From the NCBI GenBank assembly GCA_014871385.1, contig CM026432.1:9168825-9232824 (forward strand): a stretch of DNA of 64,000 nt. Direction: 5' to 3'. Below the pieces are notes generated by a model. It had not been told where the DNA came from, ran no database searches, and saw only the letters and a program-made list of their open reading frames with translations. The position numbers and the translations under genes are program-made. Shown here piece after piece: positions 1 to 11,971 of the stretch; position 1 is the stretch's first letter, and each line of letters opens with the position of its first letter. The stretch comes from Ceratodon purpureus (taxonomy: Eukaryota; Streptophyta; Bryopsida; Pseudoditrichales; Ditrichaceae).

Positions 1-1372
1 CTCCTCTCTCACTGTTTCCAGTTCTCATATCTATTCCACAATCTGAGCCTGTATTCTGATCAGTTCAGAACCTGTACTCCTTTATACAATCCTCCTTCAG
101 AAACGCCTTCAATCTCGTCATGTGCACCCTGATCACTCTTCTGTCTAAGCATGTCCATTCTGCCTGCATTATTAAACTCAACATAATTACTTCCTGGTCA
201 TCACCAACTTTAGACCCTCTTTAAGCCACCACTGCCATGTCAACACAAGAAGATTTCTCCCCAGATTTCGTTTCCAGTCCCACACAGCAACGCACCGACC
301 TCATCAGCAACTTCATCACCCAGGGTCGGTAGAATAAACCTCTCAGATGGAAGAGACTGCCTCCCACCTTGAGACGCCACAACATGAAAGCTCAAATTGA
401 TGATCACCTGCAACAAACATCAATGATAATCCTTCCTTACCGTGATGTACAAGTCTCCCATCTGGAACGTACCAATGAATATTAACTCATGACGGCTTGC
501 TCCCTTCCAGCAACCATTGTGGACTAAATGGAAATAAATGTTGCACTTCTCTGTTCCTGGAACCTTCACATCCGACATCACGAGTTATTGACACCACTAG
601 CAAAAAAAAACTACAATAAAAAAACAACCACTGTTGATTGATTGGGGAAAAAAAACAACCAACCAAAAAAAAAAAACAATCTATTGGACGGTCAGACATG
701 ATTCACATACATCACGGCAGCCGAAAATCTCCCCCAGGCTCAGTCTCCCAGTCCGAGCGCACCGGCTCTCCCGGTTGACCTTCGAGCGGAATAGAAACTA
801 AAAAACGCGTTACAGGGAGGAAATGTAGGTATGTCGTAGATAACGCCTCGGGGTGGGGGATGGATGAAGAGACGTGGAGAGTGGGGGATGGATGAGGAAG
901 TGTAGATGGGAGTTCTCGGTGACTGGGAAGCGCCGGTCGTCCGGTGGTGGAGAGGAGAACTGGAGTCGAAGTAGAGATGGCGATGGTGGGAGGTGTTTTT
1001 CGCTGGAGGTTTTTGAGGGAGTAAAATGTCGGCTATGGCGATCTGGACATCAGGACCTTCATCGGGTGGTTGTTTGAGTTTGGTATCAGTGGAGAATTCG
1101 CTTCCGGGAGATGTAACGGGCGCGGCAATTGGACGGAATTCGAACAGGGTGTGTGTGGGGGGTGAATGAGGGTTTGGTGATGGTGGGATCTGAATTTGGA
1201 GATGGAGAGGGGAGGAGGGGAGATGAGGGGAGGGATCGTGAGATGGTGGTGGTGATGATGAGGATGAGGCGGAGGGGGAGTGGGAGACGGAGTGGCGTAT
1301 GATGGTGATGAGATTTGGATGAGATGAGGGGAGAAGTGGCGTTGGCGTTGGCGTTGGTGTAGCGGCGGCGAT
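1..1372. other. Intergenic DNA and purine-rich 5' leader of the SNF2 gene
   Basis: No convincing gene lies here. A 31-codon reading frame at 237-332 (+) and scattered minus-strand frames match nothing I recognise. From about 840 to 1372 the plus strand becomes strongly G/A-rich, with many GATG and GAGG runs. That fits a long transcribed 5' leader of the SNF2 gene that starts at 1373. Homopolymer A runs occur near 600-680. Confidence 0.5.
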
Positions 1373-4300
1373 ATGTTAGGGAGCTTGGGTGTTGCCCAGT
1401 TCCGTGCGCCCGAGGGGGCGCACTATGGGGGTGTGGCGGTGGGCGCTTCAGCGGAGCGGGGTATGGTGGTGGAGAATTTCGGATTTAGTGAGTTAGGGTA
1501 TGGTGGTGGTGGAGGAGGAGGAGGAGGAGGAGGCGAGCTGGCGCGGGCTCGGGAGGGTTTTGTGCAGGGTTCGGGAGGTGGGGATCCCGTGGAGGTTGCG
1601 GAGGAGGAGCCTGACATAGGGCTGGAGGAGTTTTTCGGTGTAATGCAGGAAGATTTGGGGGTGGTGAGTTCGGACTTTGAACCTCGTGTCGTCTGCCTTG
1701 ATGGGGGAGGTTTTAGGGTTTGTTTCTGGAAGTTTCGGCACGTTTGGAAGCGAATTCGGTCTTTGCATGTGTAGGGAGGATTTGGGAGGCTTTAGGGGTT
1801 TGGATGCATCTGATTTGGGCGTTTTTATGGAGGGGGATCTTGGGAGTGGGTTTAGAGTATGTGAGATAGAGCATTGATTTGGGATTAGTTATGACGATGA
1901 GTGAGTGTTTTTCAGGCGCAAGAAAAGTTGCAAGAGGTCGAGGCACCTCCTGGTATGAATGGAGAGATGGGGTTCCCTGATACGATGCTTGGACTTGGGC
2001 CTCCGTTGTCGCACATGGAGCCGGAGATCGCTCCAAATACTCCTGCAGTTCCTGAGGCGCATTATGACGCAATTGCGCCGCCGGTAGCGAATGAGGCTGC
2101 GCAGGAGCTCTCTTGGCATCATGATTTGAATGGGAGTGGAGAAGGTTAGATTTCATGCGATTTTTGTTCTCCTGTTGATGATCTGTTCTTGTGGTGATCG
2201 GAACACTTGAAGGTGTGTGTGGGGAAATATCACCTTCCTTGGTATGTAGAAGGAATTCGCAAGCTGGTTTTTTAAGGTTTCTTTTCAGTTCCATAAAGTT
2301 GGTGTTGCAGGCGTTCTGGGATATGAGCTACTCTTATTGCGTGGGTGCATTACTTATGCTGGAGTGCGCTTACCTTACTGCTAGGATATAGTTTTGGTGG
2401 ATTTACAGAAGACTGGAGCTATATTGGTTTATGAGCAGAGCAGGCAATTCCACTGATGCATTACTGACTGAGAAGCATTAGTTTTAAGAATACCTTATGC
2501 ATTTATATCTTCTCGTGTGCTGCAGGTTTTGAAAGCACTTCCGAGGAGGGGCTTTCCGTCGACAACGCGACGCAGTTTTTATCGGCGTTTGAGGATTTCC
2601 CCTCTGTTGATTACGAAAGGCCTCAGCAGAAAGACGGCTCTGTGCGAGCGTCGAACTGGACGTACCCCGAGACGCTGTCACCTGACGTGTCCAGACCCAG
2701 TCGTTCGAATTCCAGTTCGCCGATCGCCATGTTGGATAGCTTTAATTTTTCAAGGCCTGAACACAGGCTTGGTAGTCCGTTTGAGCGCAATAGCATTGTT
2801 CAGAACAGGAACTCTAGCATCCCTAATGGCCTTACCATTGTAGATCTGAGTGACGATAGCGATGGAGATGAAGAAGAGTCTGAGCTGAGGGAGATAGAAA
2901 TGGTGCGTGGGAAACGGAAACTGCCTAGTTGGGCCACTGGTGCAGGTGGTGAAAGAAAGAGGCCACGTGAAGGTATGGGTCACATTCAGCCTGGTGGTCA
3001 TCAATACTCTGCTCTCTCGAATCCCTTCGCACAATTTGCGAAGAAGCCGGCTGAGATGAATCATTTTTCGAACAGGTCCCGATCATGGGAACACAACTCC
3101 ATGAGGCATCCTTCGCAATTGGGAAATCTGGAGTCTTCTGTTACAACTGCTACATCTTTGAGAGGTATGCCAGGGGTCGAGGCTCAGAGAGGGACTTCAG
3201 CGTATAGGGAGACTTATGCGACTAGCATGATGAGCATGGCTAAAAGAACTAGCTCGGGGGAGGTGAGCACATCATACGAGAGGGCAGCACTTAGGGTTTT
3301 ACCCGGAACCATGAGCGCGTACTCAGGGATGGCCAATGGAATGCGCCTAGCTGCTGCAGCAGATCAACGACTATCCGTTGCAGTGGATCCAATGAAGCGG
3401 AGCGAGGAGCTGGCGCACCAAGCTGTTTTCCAGGTACTGATTAGGGTTTCAGCGTCGTCTGGGTTTTTGTCGGCAGATGTACGGGATACATTTCAATTAT
3501 TCCTGCTAATCTTACACTGTGTTTCTGGGCAGGCTTTTGCATTGGGAGATGAGCAAGAAGAGTCGACCCCTGACGAAGGGCTTTTAACGATGACGCTTCT
3601 GAAGCATCAGGTCTGGATTCTCATAAGTTATCCCTCATTCTATATGCTCGTCTTGTTATCTTGTGGTTTTCGCTCTTCTTTCTGAGAAGTGGATTCGAGT
3701 CTCATGAGACGCCTTCCTTGGAACTTTGCGTTGCAGAGAATAGCTTTGTCGTGGATGGTGAATAGAGAGAGTGGAAGGAGCGAACCATGTGGAGGTATTC
3801 TGGCTGATGATCAGGTGAGATTTCATGCGCGGTAGTTTTGTTTACTTAATTCATTCCAGTGCCCTCTTAATGGTGGAAGTTGAAATTTATAGCCCCTCGA
3901 TGATGGTGGCTGACCAATTCCAATTGTTACCAGGGGCTTGGGAAGACGATATCTACTATTTCCTTGATTCTGAAGAACAGGGCTCCAGTTCGAAAAGCAA
4001 GCTCAAGTGGTGCAGAGCTTCTTGACGTTGAGGCCTCGACAGTTGATCTGGACGGTGATGAAGATGACGATGTTCCAGCGGTATTTGAAAAGAAACAGGA
4101 CGCTGGCAACTGGGCAATATCTACTTTTAGCCCAAATGGCAGCTTGTCACAGCCCGATGATCCTGGGGCGATTCGATTGAGGAAAGGCAGGCCGGCTGCA
4201 GGGACTCTTGTGGTGTGTCCCACCAGTGTTCTGCGTCAATGGGCGCAAGAAATCAGAGACAAGGTCACATCGGAGGCAGACTTGACAGTTTTGGTGTATC

Positions 4301-7293
4301 ATGGAAGTAATCGGATCAAGGATCCACAGGAGATTGCCAAGTATGACGTGGTGCTTTCAACATACTCCATCGTGAGCATGGAGGTTCCAAAACAGGCACT
4401 TCCCGAGGAAAAGGAGGAAGAAAGCAGGAGGGCTGCTTTCGAACAGCATGGTTTTATTCCATTCCAAAAGCCCAAGAAAGAGAAGCCAACTAAGAAGCCG
4501 AAGAAGGAGAAGGTGGGCGTAGACGCCGATGGTTTTTCTCTTGACGCAGGCCCTCTGGCACGGGTGGCCTGGTTCAGAGTGGTATTGGATGAAGCTCAGA
4601 GCATCAAGAATCACCGGACCCAGGTGGCACGTGCAGCATGGGGTCTCCGGGCTAAAAGGCGATGGTGTCTGAGCGGGACGCCTATTCAGAATTCTATAGA
4701 CGATCTGTTCAGTTACTTTCGGTTCTTACGTTACTGTCCGTGGGATGTGTATAAGAAGTTTCAGCATGATATTAAGGACCCTGTGAGCCGAAATCCTAAT
4801 GAGGGTTACAAGAAGCTGCAAGCAATATTGAAACCGATAGTCTTGAGGCGTACCAAAAGTAAGTGACAAGCGTACCGTTGAAGCGTATTTGTTTGCTTGA
4901 TGCAATGTGTGACTAGGTGTGGCTACGATGAGTTTGCTCTGAGGTTGCATGATATCGAACTTGTGAAGATTTAGAGAGGATGGGCTGGGAGCATCGATTA
5001 GTTTGCAGTTTCCGTTGAGATTTGGTGACGCAGTTTGACCATCATTTGGTTTGGGAAGTCGGTCCCTGAGTTTCTGAATGTGAACCGTTTTTGTGCAGCT
5101 TCGTTCATAGACGGAAAGCCCATCGTCAATCTACCTCCTAGAATTGTAAAACTGCAGCAATCAGAATTTAGCATGGATGAGCGCTTCTTCTACTCGAACT
5201 TAGAGACGGAGTCTCGAGCGCAGTTCCAGGTTTGTAATACCAATATCATCGTATTTTAACTTCAGGATTGCTCTACTAATTTAGGTTTAGATATTCTCCG
5301 GAACGCGTCATTGTAATGACGTGGGGATGATGATTACAGCTTTCATACATTCCGACGTTATGGACCTAGTCAAACAGTAGCACATGGTGGTGAGGCCCTG
5401 TGATCTTAGGCTAAGTAGGCACTAAGAAATTGTCGTTTCTGTGAGAGCATATCTCATTGACGTCAATCTGTGCAACATGCAGGAGTATGCAAGAGCAGGA
5501 ACTGTGCAAAGCAACTATGTGAACATTCTTTGGATGTTACTGCGGCTAAGGCAAGCATGTGATCATCCGATGCTTGTGAAGAAAAGTGTGAAGAGCGAAA
5601 GTTTTCAGAAGACGACACTGGAAGCCATTCGGAAGCTGCCTCCTCCTCAACGTGCTGAGTTGATCCAGTGCTTGGAAGGTAGTCGGACAATTTGCCACAT
5701 CTGTCAGGTATTTTCTTGATATTCCACCATACTACTTTGTGGAGGTAATGGGAGCTGATTTATATAAACTTTTAGTTTGGAGGTTTTGATATGACGAAGA
5801 ATCGGAAATTTGTGATGTGGAACACTGAACGGTCCGTGGGTGAAGGTGGTTAGTGGATCGGTTTCTGAATATTCAGGATTTAGCGAGGTCTGAGTTTGCT
5901 TTGTTGTCGGTCGGGCTGTTTCTGATCTGTAGGGTGATTCTAGCTGAGATTGTGCGTAGGATATTTGGGTCATAATCTGGATGACGACTTCATACGTGTG
6001 CTTTACCATTTGGGTTGTTTGTTGTTATCAGGATGCGCCTGAAGAACCTGTGGTTAGCATATGCGCACATGTGTTCTGCAGACAGTGCATATCCGAACAG
6101 ATGGCAAATGGTGACGACACAACCTGCCGGTTTCCCAAGTGCAAGAGGGGATTGAACTCGTCTTTGTTGTTCACCCTTGCTGCTTTGAAGAATCCAAATG
6201 TTGATGGAGGAAGTGGCAGCATCGTGAATGGGGAACCGCTTGCTGAGATTGAACCTGTTTGGAACACGTCCTCCAAGATCGACGCTGTAATCAATACATT
6301 GCAAGCCTTGCCAAAGATAAGTGTGTTGGTGGAGGACGGGAAGATCGTCAAGGGACCGAAAGCAGAGAAGTTGCTGAAAATGGAAGCTTCGCAAATGGAT
6401 GGGGGCGAAGCTGCGTCTTCTATTGTTCCAGTGGCATCAGAATCTGCTATTGTTCCAGTGGCATCCGAATCTTCTATTGTTCCAGTGGCATCCGAAATTA
6501 CTGGAAGCATTGTGGAGAAGGTGGACTCTACAGAGAAAGCGATCGTGTTTTCGCAATGGACAAGCATGCTGGACCTTCTAGAACAACCATTGAAGCAGGC
6601 GGGATTTTGCTATCGAAGGCTGGATGGCACTATGTCGGTGGTTGCGCGAGATAGAGCCGTCTCCGATTTCAATACTCTTCCGGAGGTCTGGTCTTTCGTC
6701 ACTCCTGAGGGATTCGTGGTATCTGTGTTTTGATCGGATCCTTTCTAGTATGTGCAGACTGTCGAAGGATTTTGACGACGGGAATCTTACTATGGGTTAT
6801 GGTTTGATTGTGGCAGGTGACAGTGATGATCATGTCTCTGAAAGCGGCGAGCCTGGGGCTGAATATGGTGGCTGCAAGTCATGTGCTTCTGTTGGATGTG
6901 TGGTGGAACCCGACTACCGAAGATCAAGCAATTGACCGGGCGCATCGCATTGGGCAGACTCGGACTGTGAGGGTGTCGCGATTTACCGTGAAGAACACGA
7001 TCGAGGATCGTATTTTAGCATTGCAGGTTTGCTCAGAGTCCATTTCGACATCATGTGGTCATGTTTCGAGTTATGTCATGTGTGTCCTGCAAGGCCAGTT
7101 GAGCAACGTCTTTGATCGTCATTCTGATTATCAGTGTTTTCTTTTCGTATTCGTTTCTCATGATGGTGTGTGTGCGGGGACGGTGCAGGAACGGAAAAGA
7201 CAAATTGTTGCATCCGCATTTGGGGAGACTGATGGAGGCGGGGAAAAATCTCGGTTGACCACGGAGGATCTGCGATTCCTTTTCCGGGGGTGA
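1373..7293 (+). CDS. SNF2-family helicase with internal RING finger (FRG/Rad5-16 type)
   Basis: Predicted ATP-dependent chromatin remodeller with E3-ligase-type RING, nuclear, close to the Arabidopsis FRG1/FRG2 (CHR27/CHR28) group that acts in DNA methylation and silencing. Eleven exons join in frame: 1373-1663, 1916-2144, 2526-3433, 3533-3610, 3737-3814, 3934-4858, 5099-5229, 5483-5707, 6032-6685, 6817-7026, 7189-7293, giving about 1277 aa. The Walker A motif DDQGLGKT is built across the exon 5/6 junction. [12 protein letters not shown] (motif II) and [15 protein letters not shown] (motif III) follow in exon 6. The RING begins CHICQ at the end of exon 8 and continues CAHVFCRQC in exon 9. The C-terminal helicase lobe has SLGLNMVAA and [12 protein letters not shown]. 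The N-terminal third is disordered, with an 11-residue Gly run. The first exon and start codon are the least certain. The family resemblance of the core is very strong. Confidence 0.93.
6416..6496 (+). repeat. 27-bp tandem repeat inside the SNF2 coding region
   Basis: Three consecutive 27-bp units encode the nonapeptide S-[SA]-I-V-P-V-A-S-E, in the linker between the RING and the C-terminal helicase lobe. The units are nearly identical, so the expansion is recent. The frame is kept and it probably only lengthens a flexible linker. Confidence 0.9.
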
Positions 7294-9606
7294 GGGATCC
7301 CCTGGATTGGCTTTCTGAATTTTTTACATTACCGCTGTTTTCGACGTACAAGTTGTCCCAGTTGCAACTTCAGAAGCGGTATTGAGCAGCGGGGAAAATA
7401 TGCTCGGCAACCTTTTTGGGTGCTGCGACTTGTCTTGGAGATGTAGTAAATTCCAGTCACTCTCTTGTGGACAGATATTTTTGTCAAGGTAGCTTGGGAA
7501 ACCATGCCTGTGAAATCATAGAGTTGTAGTTTCTGATTCATGAGCAACCAAGTACGGTAGTCAATTGGAATTATAGTCCTGGAAGCACCAATAGTAAATT
7601 TACTGGAGAGTCATTCTTTCTCCTTTTTGTACAATAGTCTGAATTGGAACAGAGGCTTAATTTACTTGCCACGTTGGGGTTTTTTGGACATGAGGTTTTG
7701 CAACCTTGTCAGGAGTATATACTTGACATCAAGCTACTTCGTAAAATGTTTTCCATTCCAACTTTACCCTTGGGTGCTGATGATGTATGCCAATTCTGCA
7801 GATGTAGTCATGTTAGTTTTGCAGAGCTACAATGGAGTTGAGTACTCAACAAATATGAAGCTATATAGGTTTTACTCACGAATGATAGTTGTGCATTTGG
7901 GCTATCTTTTTGTGTGAAACCTCGTTCGAATCGTCCATGGCCGGTTACTTCTTCACATGATCTTGTTGCAGGGTCATTGGAACTCGACAGGTAGTTTGCA
8001 ACTGATTGGCTTCTCCTATGATGACGGGCGTTTTCTGCTGTCTGCGAGGTACTTGAGAGTGTCGGAGCATGCATCCTGTTTTTCTAGACGGGCTGTAAAA
8101 GGTGGAGGAAGGAAGAGTGCGCTCTCGGGATCCTTGAGCACTAGATTTGTAGAACCTGTCGGGCTCTAATGATGATCCGAGATGGGGTTAGTAGTTTTAT
8201 AACGATGCGGGAGTTCGGATGCTAAATTAGTCACCCTCTTTGCAAGCAGAACACGAGGTTCACGAAGAGATTTAGCTGGAGTCTGCATGTGACTAGAGAT
8301 TGCTAGTCTGCCAGAACAGTTTACGGATTCGGGATTGTCACACGAAAGCATCCAAATATCCCCGTCAGAATCTAACATCATAGAGTGCCATAAGTGGCAG
8401 GGTGGTAACAATGTTCTCCCTTAAATTAGTGATGACATCAGAGTTGTCGTTCAACTCAAAAGGCAGTAAATTAATCTAACCTGAAATTTGGACTGATTCA
8501 AAGTCTTTAAACGCTAAACCAAGACTCTTATGTTTCAGGTTCGTCTACAAGTTTCTGAAACCTTGTTGATGTGCAATCAGCAAGACCCTGTCCAATTTAA
8601 TGAGCAGAAAGCACAACCTTCTGAAATGAGCTTCTTTATCCTCAAGAAATTTGTCACGTCGCTTTCGGTCCCAGTCGGGGAAGAGTATTTCACCAACTTC
8701 TGAGTTATGTTTGCCACTAATGGAGCTGCTATAGAATTCCTTTGTAATGGGCCTTCAACCGTTGTAATTATCAACCTTTCACAAGCAAGTTCCATTTAAC
8801 ATCACTCTACTCACAACAGTGATTATTTAGTTTGTTACAGGACCTGATCATAGCTAACCTCTTCCCAATGATTCAAGGGATGCTTCCTTAATGTCCTCAA
8901 AATAGCACACTAACTTCTACTTCTCATTTGGAATCATAAAGAATTGCCTAAACAATCAATTTGATCATAGCTTCACGGTCCCACAGTGCTGTAATCCAAC
9001 CATCCTGCAAATTACATCGTTCAAAAAAATGAGCATTGAGGCTCTAGTACCTCTTACGAAAAGACTGGTAGTGAAGCAATTCTAATTGACGCAAACTTAC
9101 AGTGCAATTGTGAGCTTTGCAAGTGCACGATCGCAGCTGATCTGCTTGGAGAACAAATGACGTTCGATTCGAGAGACATTGTCGTCCAAATTTGAGCGGC
9201 ACTCCGAAGCCACTTGCTCCCAAGGTGGATGGCAGTTACTTTGAAAACTAAGAACCTTTGAGCACTCGGGGGACTACGAGGAACATGGAAAGTTGAGTTC
9301 TCCATTGAGAACATGGAGTACACAAGCAAATTGAGTATAATTTTGCCCCATCCGAGGCCACCGGATCGAGACAGGGTCCGTCCCTCGCGCTGCCTTCCGA
9401 CGGTTTGAATTGTTAGTTTCCGGATTCAACGTGAGCTTACGTGACTTCATAGCCGCCCCGCTCGCAGTGGTCCGTACAGGTTTGCCTTGCATTTGAGTAA
9501 TGAGAATTTGATTTTCTGTGCCGGAGATTGCACCACTTGAGTTCATATAATTCGGCCAGAATTGGGGGAATGTTGCTTGGCTCACCAATCGCACCCATCG
9601 TCCATT
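7294..9606. other. Intergenic stretch, 3' flank of the SNF2 gene
   Basis: The 3' untranslated region of the SNF2 gene should lie in the first few hundred bases. Beyond that I see only short frames without recognisable protein features on either strand. No RNA gene was recognised. Confidence 0.4.
9366..9385 (+). repeat. 20-bp direct repeat, left copy
   Basis: The 20-mer TCGAGACAGGGTCCGTCCCT occurs here and again, identical, at 10415-10434. The two copies flank the transposase-associated-domain gene at 9607-10293, about 1.05 kb apart. It could be a footprint of duplication or an element boundary. It is too long for a normal target-site duplication. Confidence 0.8.
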
Positions 9607-10293
9607 TCATGGTTGGGTGGGCTGCCTGCGCGGCTCACGCTCGTTCGCACCTTCGGCAGCAACATCCCTGATGTAATCCGCCACACCGTGCGCGGCACGC
9701 AGGACTTCCACAATGTCCACGTTTGCTGCTGCAGGATCGTGTTGAGGTTCACGTCTCCTAGCGGCTGCCGCTCCAAGCACCCGGCTGATGAACTCGGCTT
9801 CCGCTTCAAGCTCCCGGCTGATGGACTCGTCCCACTCAACGTCGGAGGCATCGCGCTCGACTCCCTGCATGCATACCCAAGGCAAATCTGAAACATGTTG
9901 GATAAAAACCAAGCGCACTGGAATTACATGGAATGAAACGGCATCACATGCTTAGGTGTTGGCACTTCATTAGTGATCGACATACCCACTGTTGAACCTT
10001 CTATCAAACGAAATCAATGTGCGTGAAGTGCCATGAATAGCTGTGTCATAACTTACCTCTGTGCTACCACGTTGGCGAGGATGATATCCATACCAACGGA
10101 TATGCTTTTTGACGGTGGGGTGTGACAAAAGTGTGCGGATTCCCCTGTTGCATATCCGACAGGGACACCAGATGCGACGATCTCCACGCTCTGTTGCGAG
10201 CTGAATTTCCCTTCCAAGCAGTTTCAAGTCCCGGGCTTTCTGCCGTCGCTCATTCTCCAATGGCAATGGGAGACTCCCACGTCGTCGAGGCAT
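9607..10293 (-). CDS. Transposase-associated zinc-domain protein (CACTA/En-Spm-like 5' part)
   Basis: Two exons read in frame on the minus strand: 10293-10057 and 9864-9607, with a GTAAGT donor and a GCATGCAG acceptor, about 164 aa. Residues about 30-75 contain RRIWCPCRICNRGIRTLL followed by VKKHIRWYGYHPRQRG. This is the CPC-x2-C...H...H pattern of the Transpos_assoc domain found at the N-terminus of plant CACTA (En/Spm) proteins. Exon 2 encodes an acidic, alanine-rich stretch that ends in a stop. No catalytic transposase core follows, so this is a truncated or captured copy, not an autonomous element. Further coding-looking minus-strand sequence continues to about 9274 in another frame. The start was chosen at the Met 17 residues inside the longest frame. 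The exon join is my inference. Confidence 0.6.
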
Positions 10294-10414
10294 GCTGCCA
10301 GACTGTGTGGAACACCCCCACCCCATACATTAGAGTGCATTTTATCTTCAAAAAATTACAAAACAATCCCACACCATTGTAACCACACGTACTGATGAAC
10401 ACCACGGCATTCGT

Positions 10415-10434
10415 TCGAGACAGGGTCCGTCCCT
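10415..10434 (+). repeat. 20-bp direct repeat, right copy
   Basis: Identical to 9366-9385 and in the same orientation. It lies just upstream of the minus-strand transposase-associated-domain gene. Confidence 0.8.
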
Positions 10435-10476
10435 TCAATCCCATGGAAATACATTGTAATTCACACTAGAAGCAGA

Positions 10477-10612
10477 CCTGTCGTTCCTCACTCAAAAAGT
10501 GTCGCCCTTCACTGACGGAGAAGGTGGAAAAGGGCACTTTTTCTTGTCTTTTGTGACTCCAGTGACTCGCCAACTTCGAAATTGCTTGATATAGTAAGTG
10601 AGGAACGACAGG
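10477..10612. mobile_element. MITE-like 136-bp repeat, copy 1
   Basis: The ends are perfect 16-bp inverted repeats, CCTGTCGTTCCTCACT at 10477-10492 and its complement at 10597-10612. An inner inverted repeat (AAAAAGTG...CCCTT against AAGGGCACTTTTT) lets the left half fold again. A diverged copy of the same length lies in opposite orientation at 16819-16954. No coding capacity. The flanking GCTAGTAGTGT is shared with the other copy, so the repeat may extend about 15 bp further. No clear target-site duplication was seen. Confidence 0.75.
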
Positions 10613-11263
10613 TTTGCTAGTAGTGTCACTGGCAACACTACTCCCCAATACACGTATGAATTGCTACGGTGACCAACAAAACACTCTAATGGATATATAC
10701 AACAGCTCTCTCCCGGACAGCAATTGTGCTATCGGAAAAGTGATCGTGAAGAAAATAAAATCACACTGAGCAGAATGGTACAAGATGGCAAGCACGCTAA
10801 CAATGGAAACTGTAAGAGAGGAGAGTATAATCGGAGTCTCCAATGTAGATGATAGCAAACATAGAAACAGAGGGAAGGTTGGAAGTAAATGCTGGGGTTA
10901 AAGTTGTCATGAGGTGTACCTGAAACTCTCCCTGAAACTCTCCGACAGTAGATAGATATGCATATATTTATCCCAATAAAAGCATTATCATAGAGTCTCC
11001 AGCCATATACACTTGGCGATATATTCTTATTTTACATTTTACTTTATTCTTGATTTATATTTTACTTTATTCTTAATTTACATTGAATCCTGAATTTTTC
11101 TTTTACATTAACTTTTACATTTTATCCCTCTATAAATTGTATTTGTATCTTACAATCATAAGGTTTATATTTTATCTTTGATGCTTTCTTTTTTGGTACT
11201 GCTTATTTTTATTAACAAATTCGTTTTTTTATTTTTATTTTTTTAAAGTGATAAAAGAAGAAG
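10613..11263. other. AT-rich upstream region of the YJU2-like gene
   Basis: Base composition drops to strongly AT-rich from about 10930, with long T runs (11200-11245) right before the ATG at 11264. This fits a promoter and leader for the intronless gene. I could not single out a TATA box in such AT-rich sequence. Confidence 0.4.
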
Positions 11264-11971
11264 ATGGCGGAACGCAAGGTGTTGAATAAATATTATCCAC
11301 CAGATTTTGATCCAGCCAAGCTTCCACGTTCGAAGAAACCGAAGAATCCATTGCGAAATATGATTCCGTTTACAATTTATTGTCGTACATGTAATAATTA
11401 CATGTATCGAGGGACAAAATTCAATATGCGGAAAGAATTAGTGCAAGGAGAAGCATACTTGGGAGAAATTCAAGTGTATCGATTCTACTTTAAATGTAGT
11501 AGATGTTCCGCGGAGATTATAATGAAGACTGATCCTAAAAATCACAGTTATGTCATGGAAAATGGAGCTTTTTGCGCTCACACAGTCCAAAATGAGGCCG
11601 TAAATCCTGAAAAAGAAAAAAAAACTGATGATCCATTCAAAGCCATAGAAAATTCAGCAATGAATTCCATAAAGGAATACGAGATCAAGGAAACAATAGA
11701 TGAACTGCAATCCATGAAGCAAAGGCGTTCAAATGTTGGCCTGGATGCCATCAGGGCAGCCCTTCAAAACACGAAGAATGAGCAGGAAATGAAAGAGGAT
11801 GAACTACTGGTGAAATCTATCAAATTTAAAAATGAGTCAGTCAAGTTTGTTCCCAGAATGAATAATGTTCACCAATATGTCAAGCCTGACAGGAGCAAAA
11901 ACAAGACAGTTTTACCACTAAAACGAAAACCAAAAACCAATCCTCTTGGACTGGATTACGATTCCGACTAG
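11264..11971 (+). CDS. YJU2 (CCDC94-type) splicing factor homologue, intronless
   Basis: YJU2 family members join the spliceosome with the NineTeen complex and help the first transesterification. The 235-aa protein opens with MAERKVLNKYYPPDFDPAK, the family signature. CRTCNNYMYRGTKF then FKCSRCSAEI form the C4 zinc-binding site (Cys near residues 43, 46, 80 and 83), and TDP-x-N-x-x-Y-V-x-E-x-GA follows. The C-terminal half is charged and probably helical, ending LDYDSD. It is shorter than the roughly 320-330 aa of typical family members and lacks the usual NYEPW-like block after the zinc domain. The single exon, AT-rich codons and AT-rich surroundings suggest a diverged retrocopy that has kept an open frame. 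No poly-A remnant or target duplication was recognised. It may be a working paralogue. Confidence 0.88.
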   Translation: MAERKVLNKYYPPDFDPAKLPRSKKPKNPLRNMIPFTIYCRTCNNYMYRGTKFNMRKELVQGEAYLGEIQVYRFYFKCSRCSAEIIMKTDPKNHSYVMENGAFCAHTVQNEAVNPEKEKKTDDPFKAIENSAMNSIKEYEIKETIDELQSMKQRRSNVGLDAIRAALQNTKNEQEMKEDELLVKSIKFKNESVKFVPRMNNVHQYVKPDRSKNKTVLPLKRKPKTNPLGLDYDSD

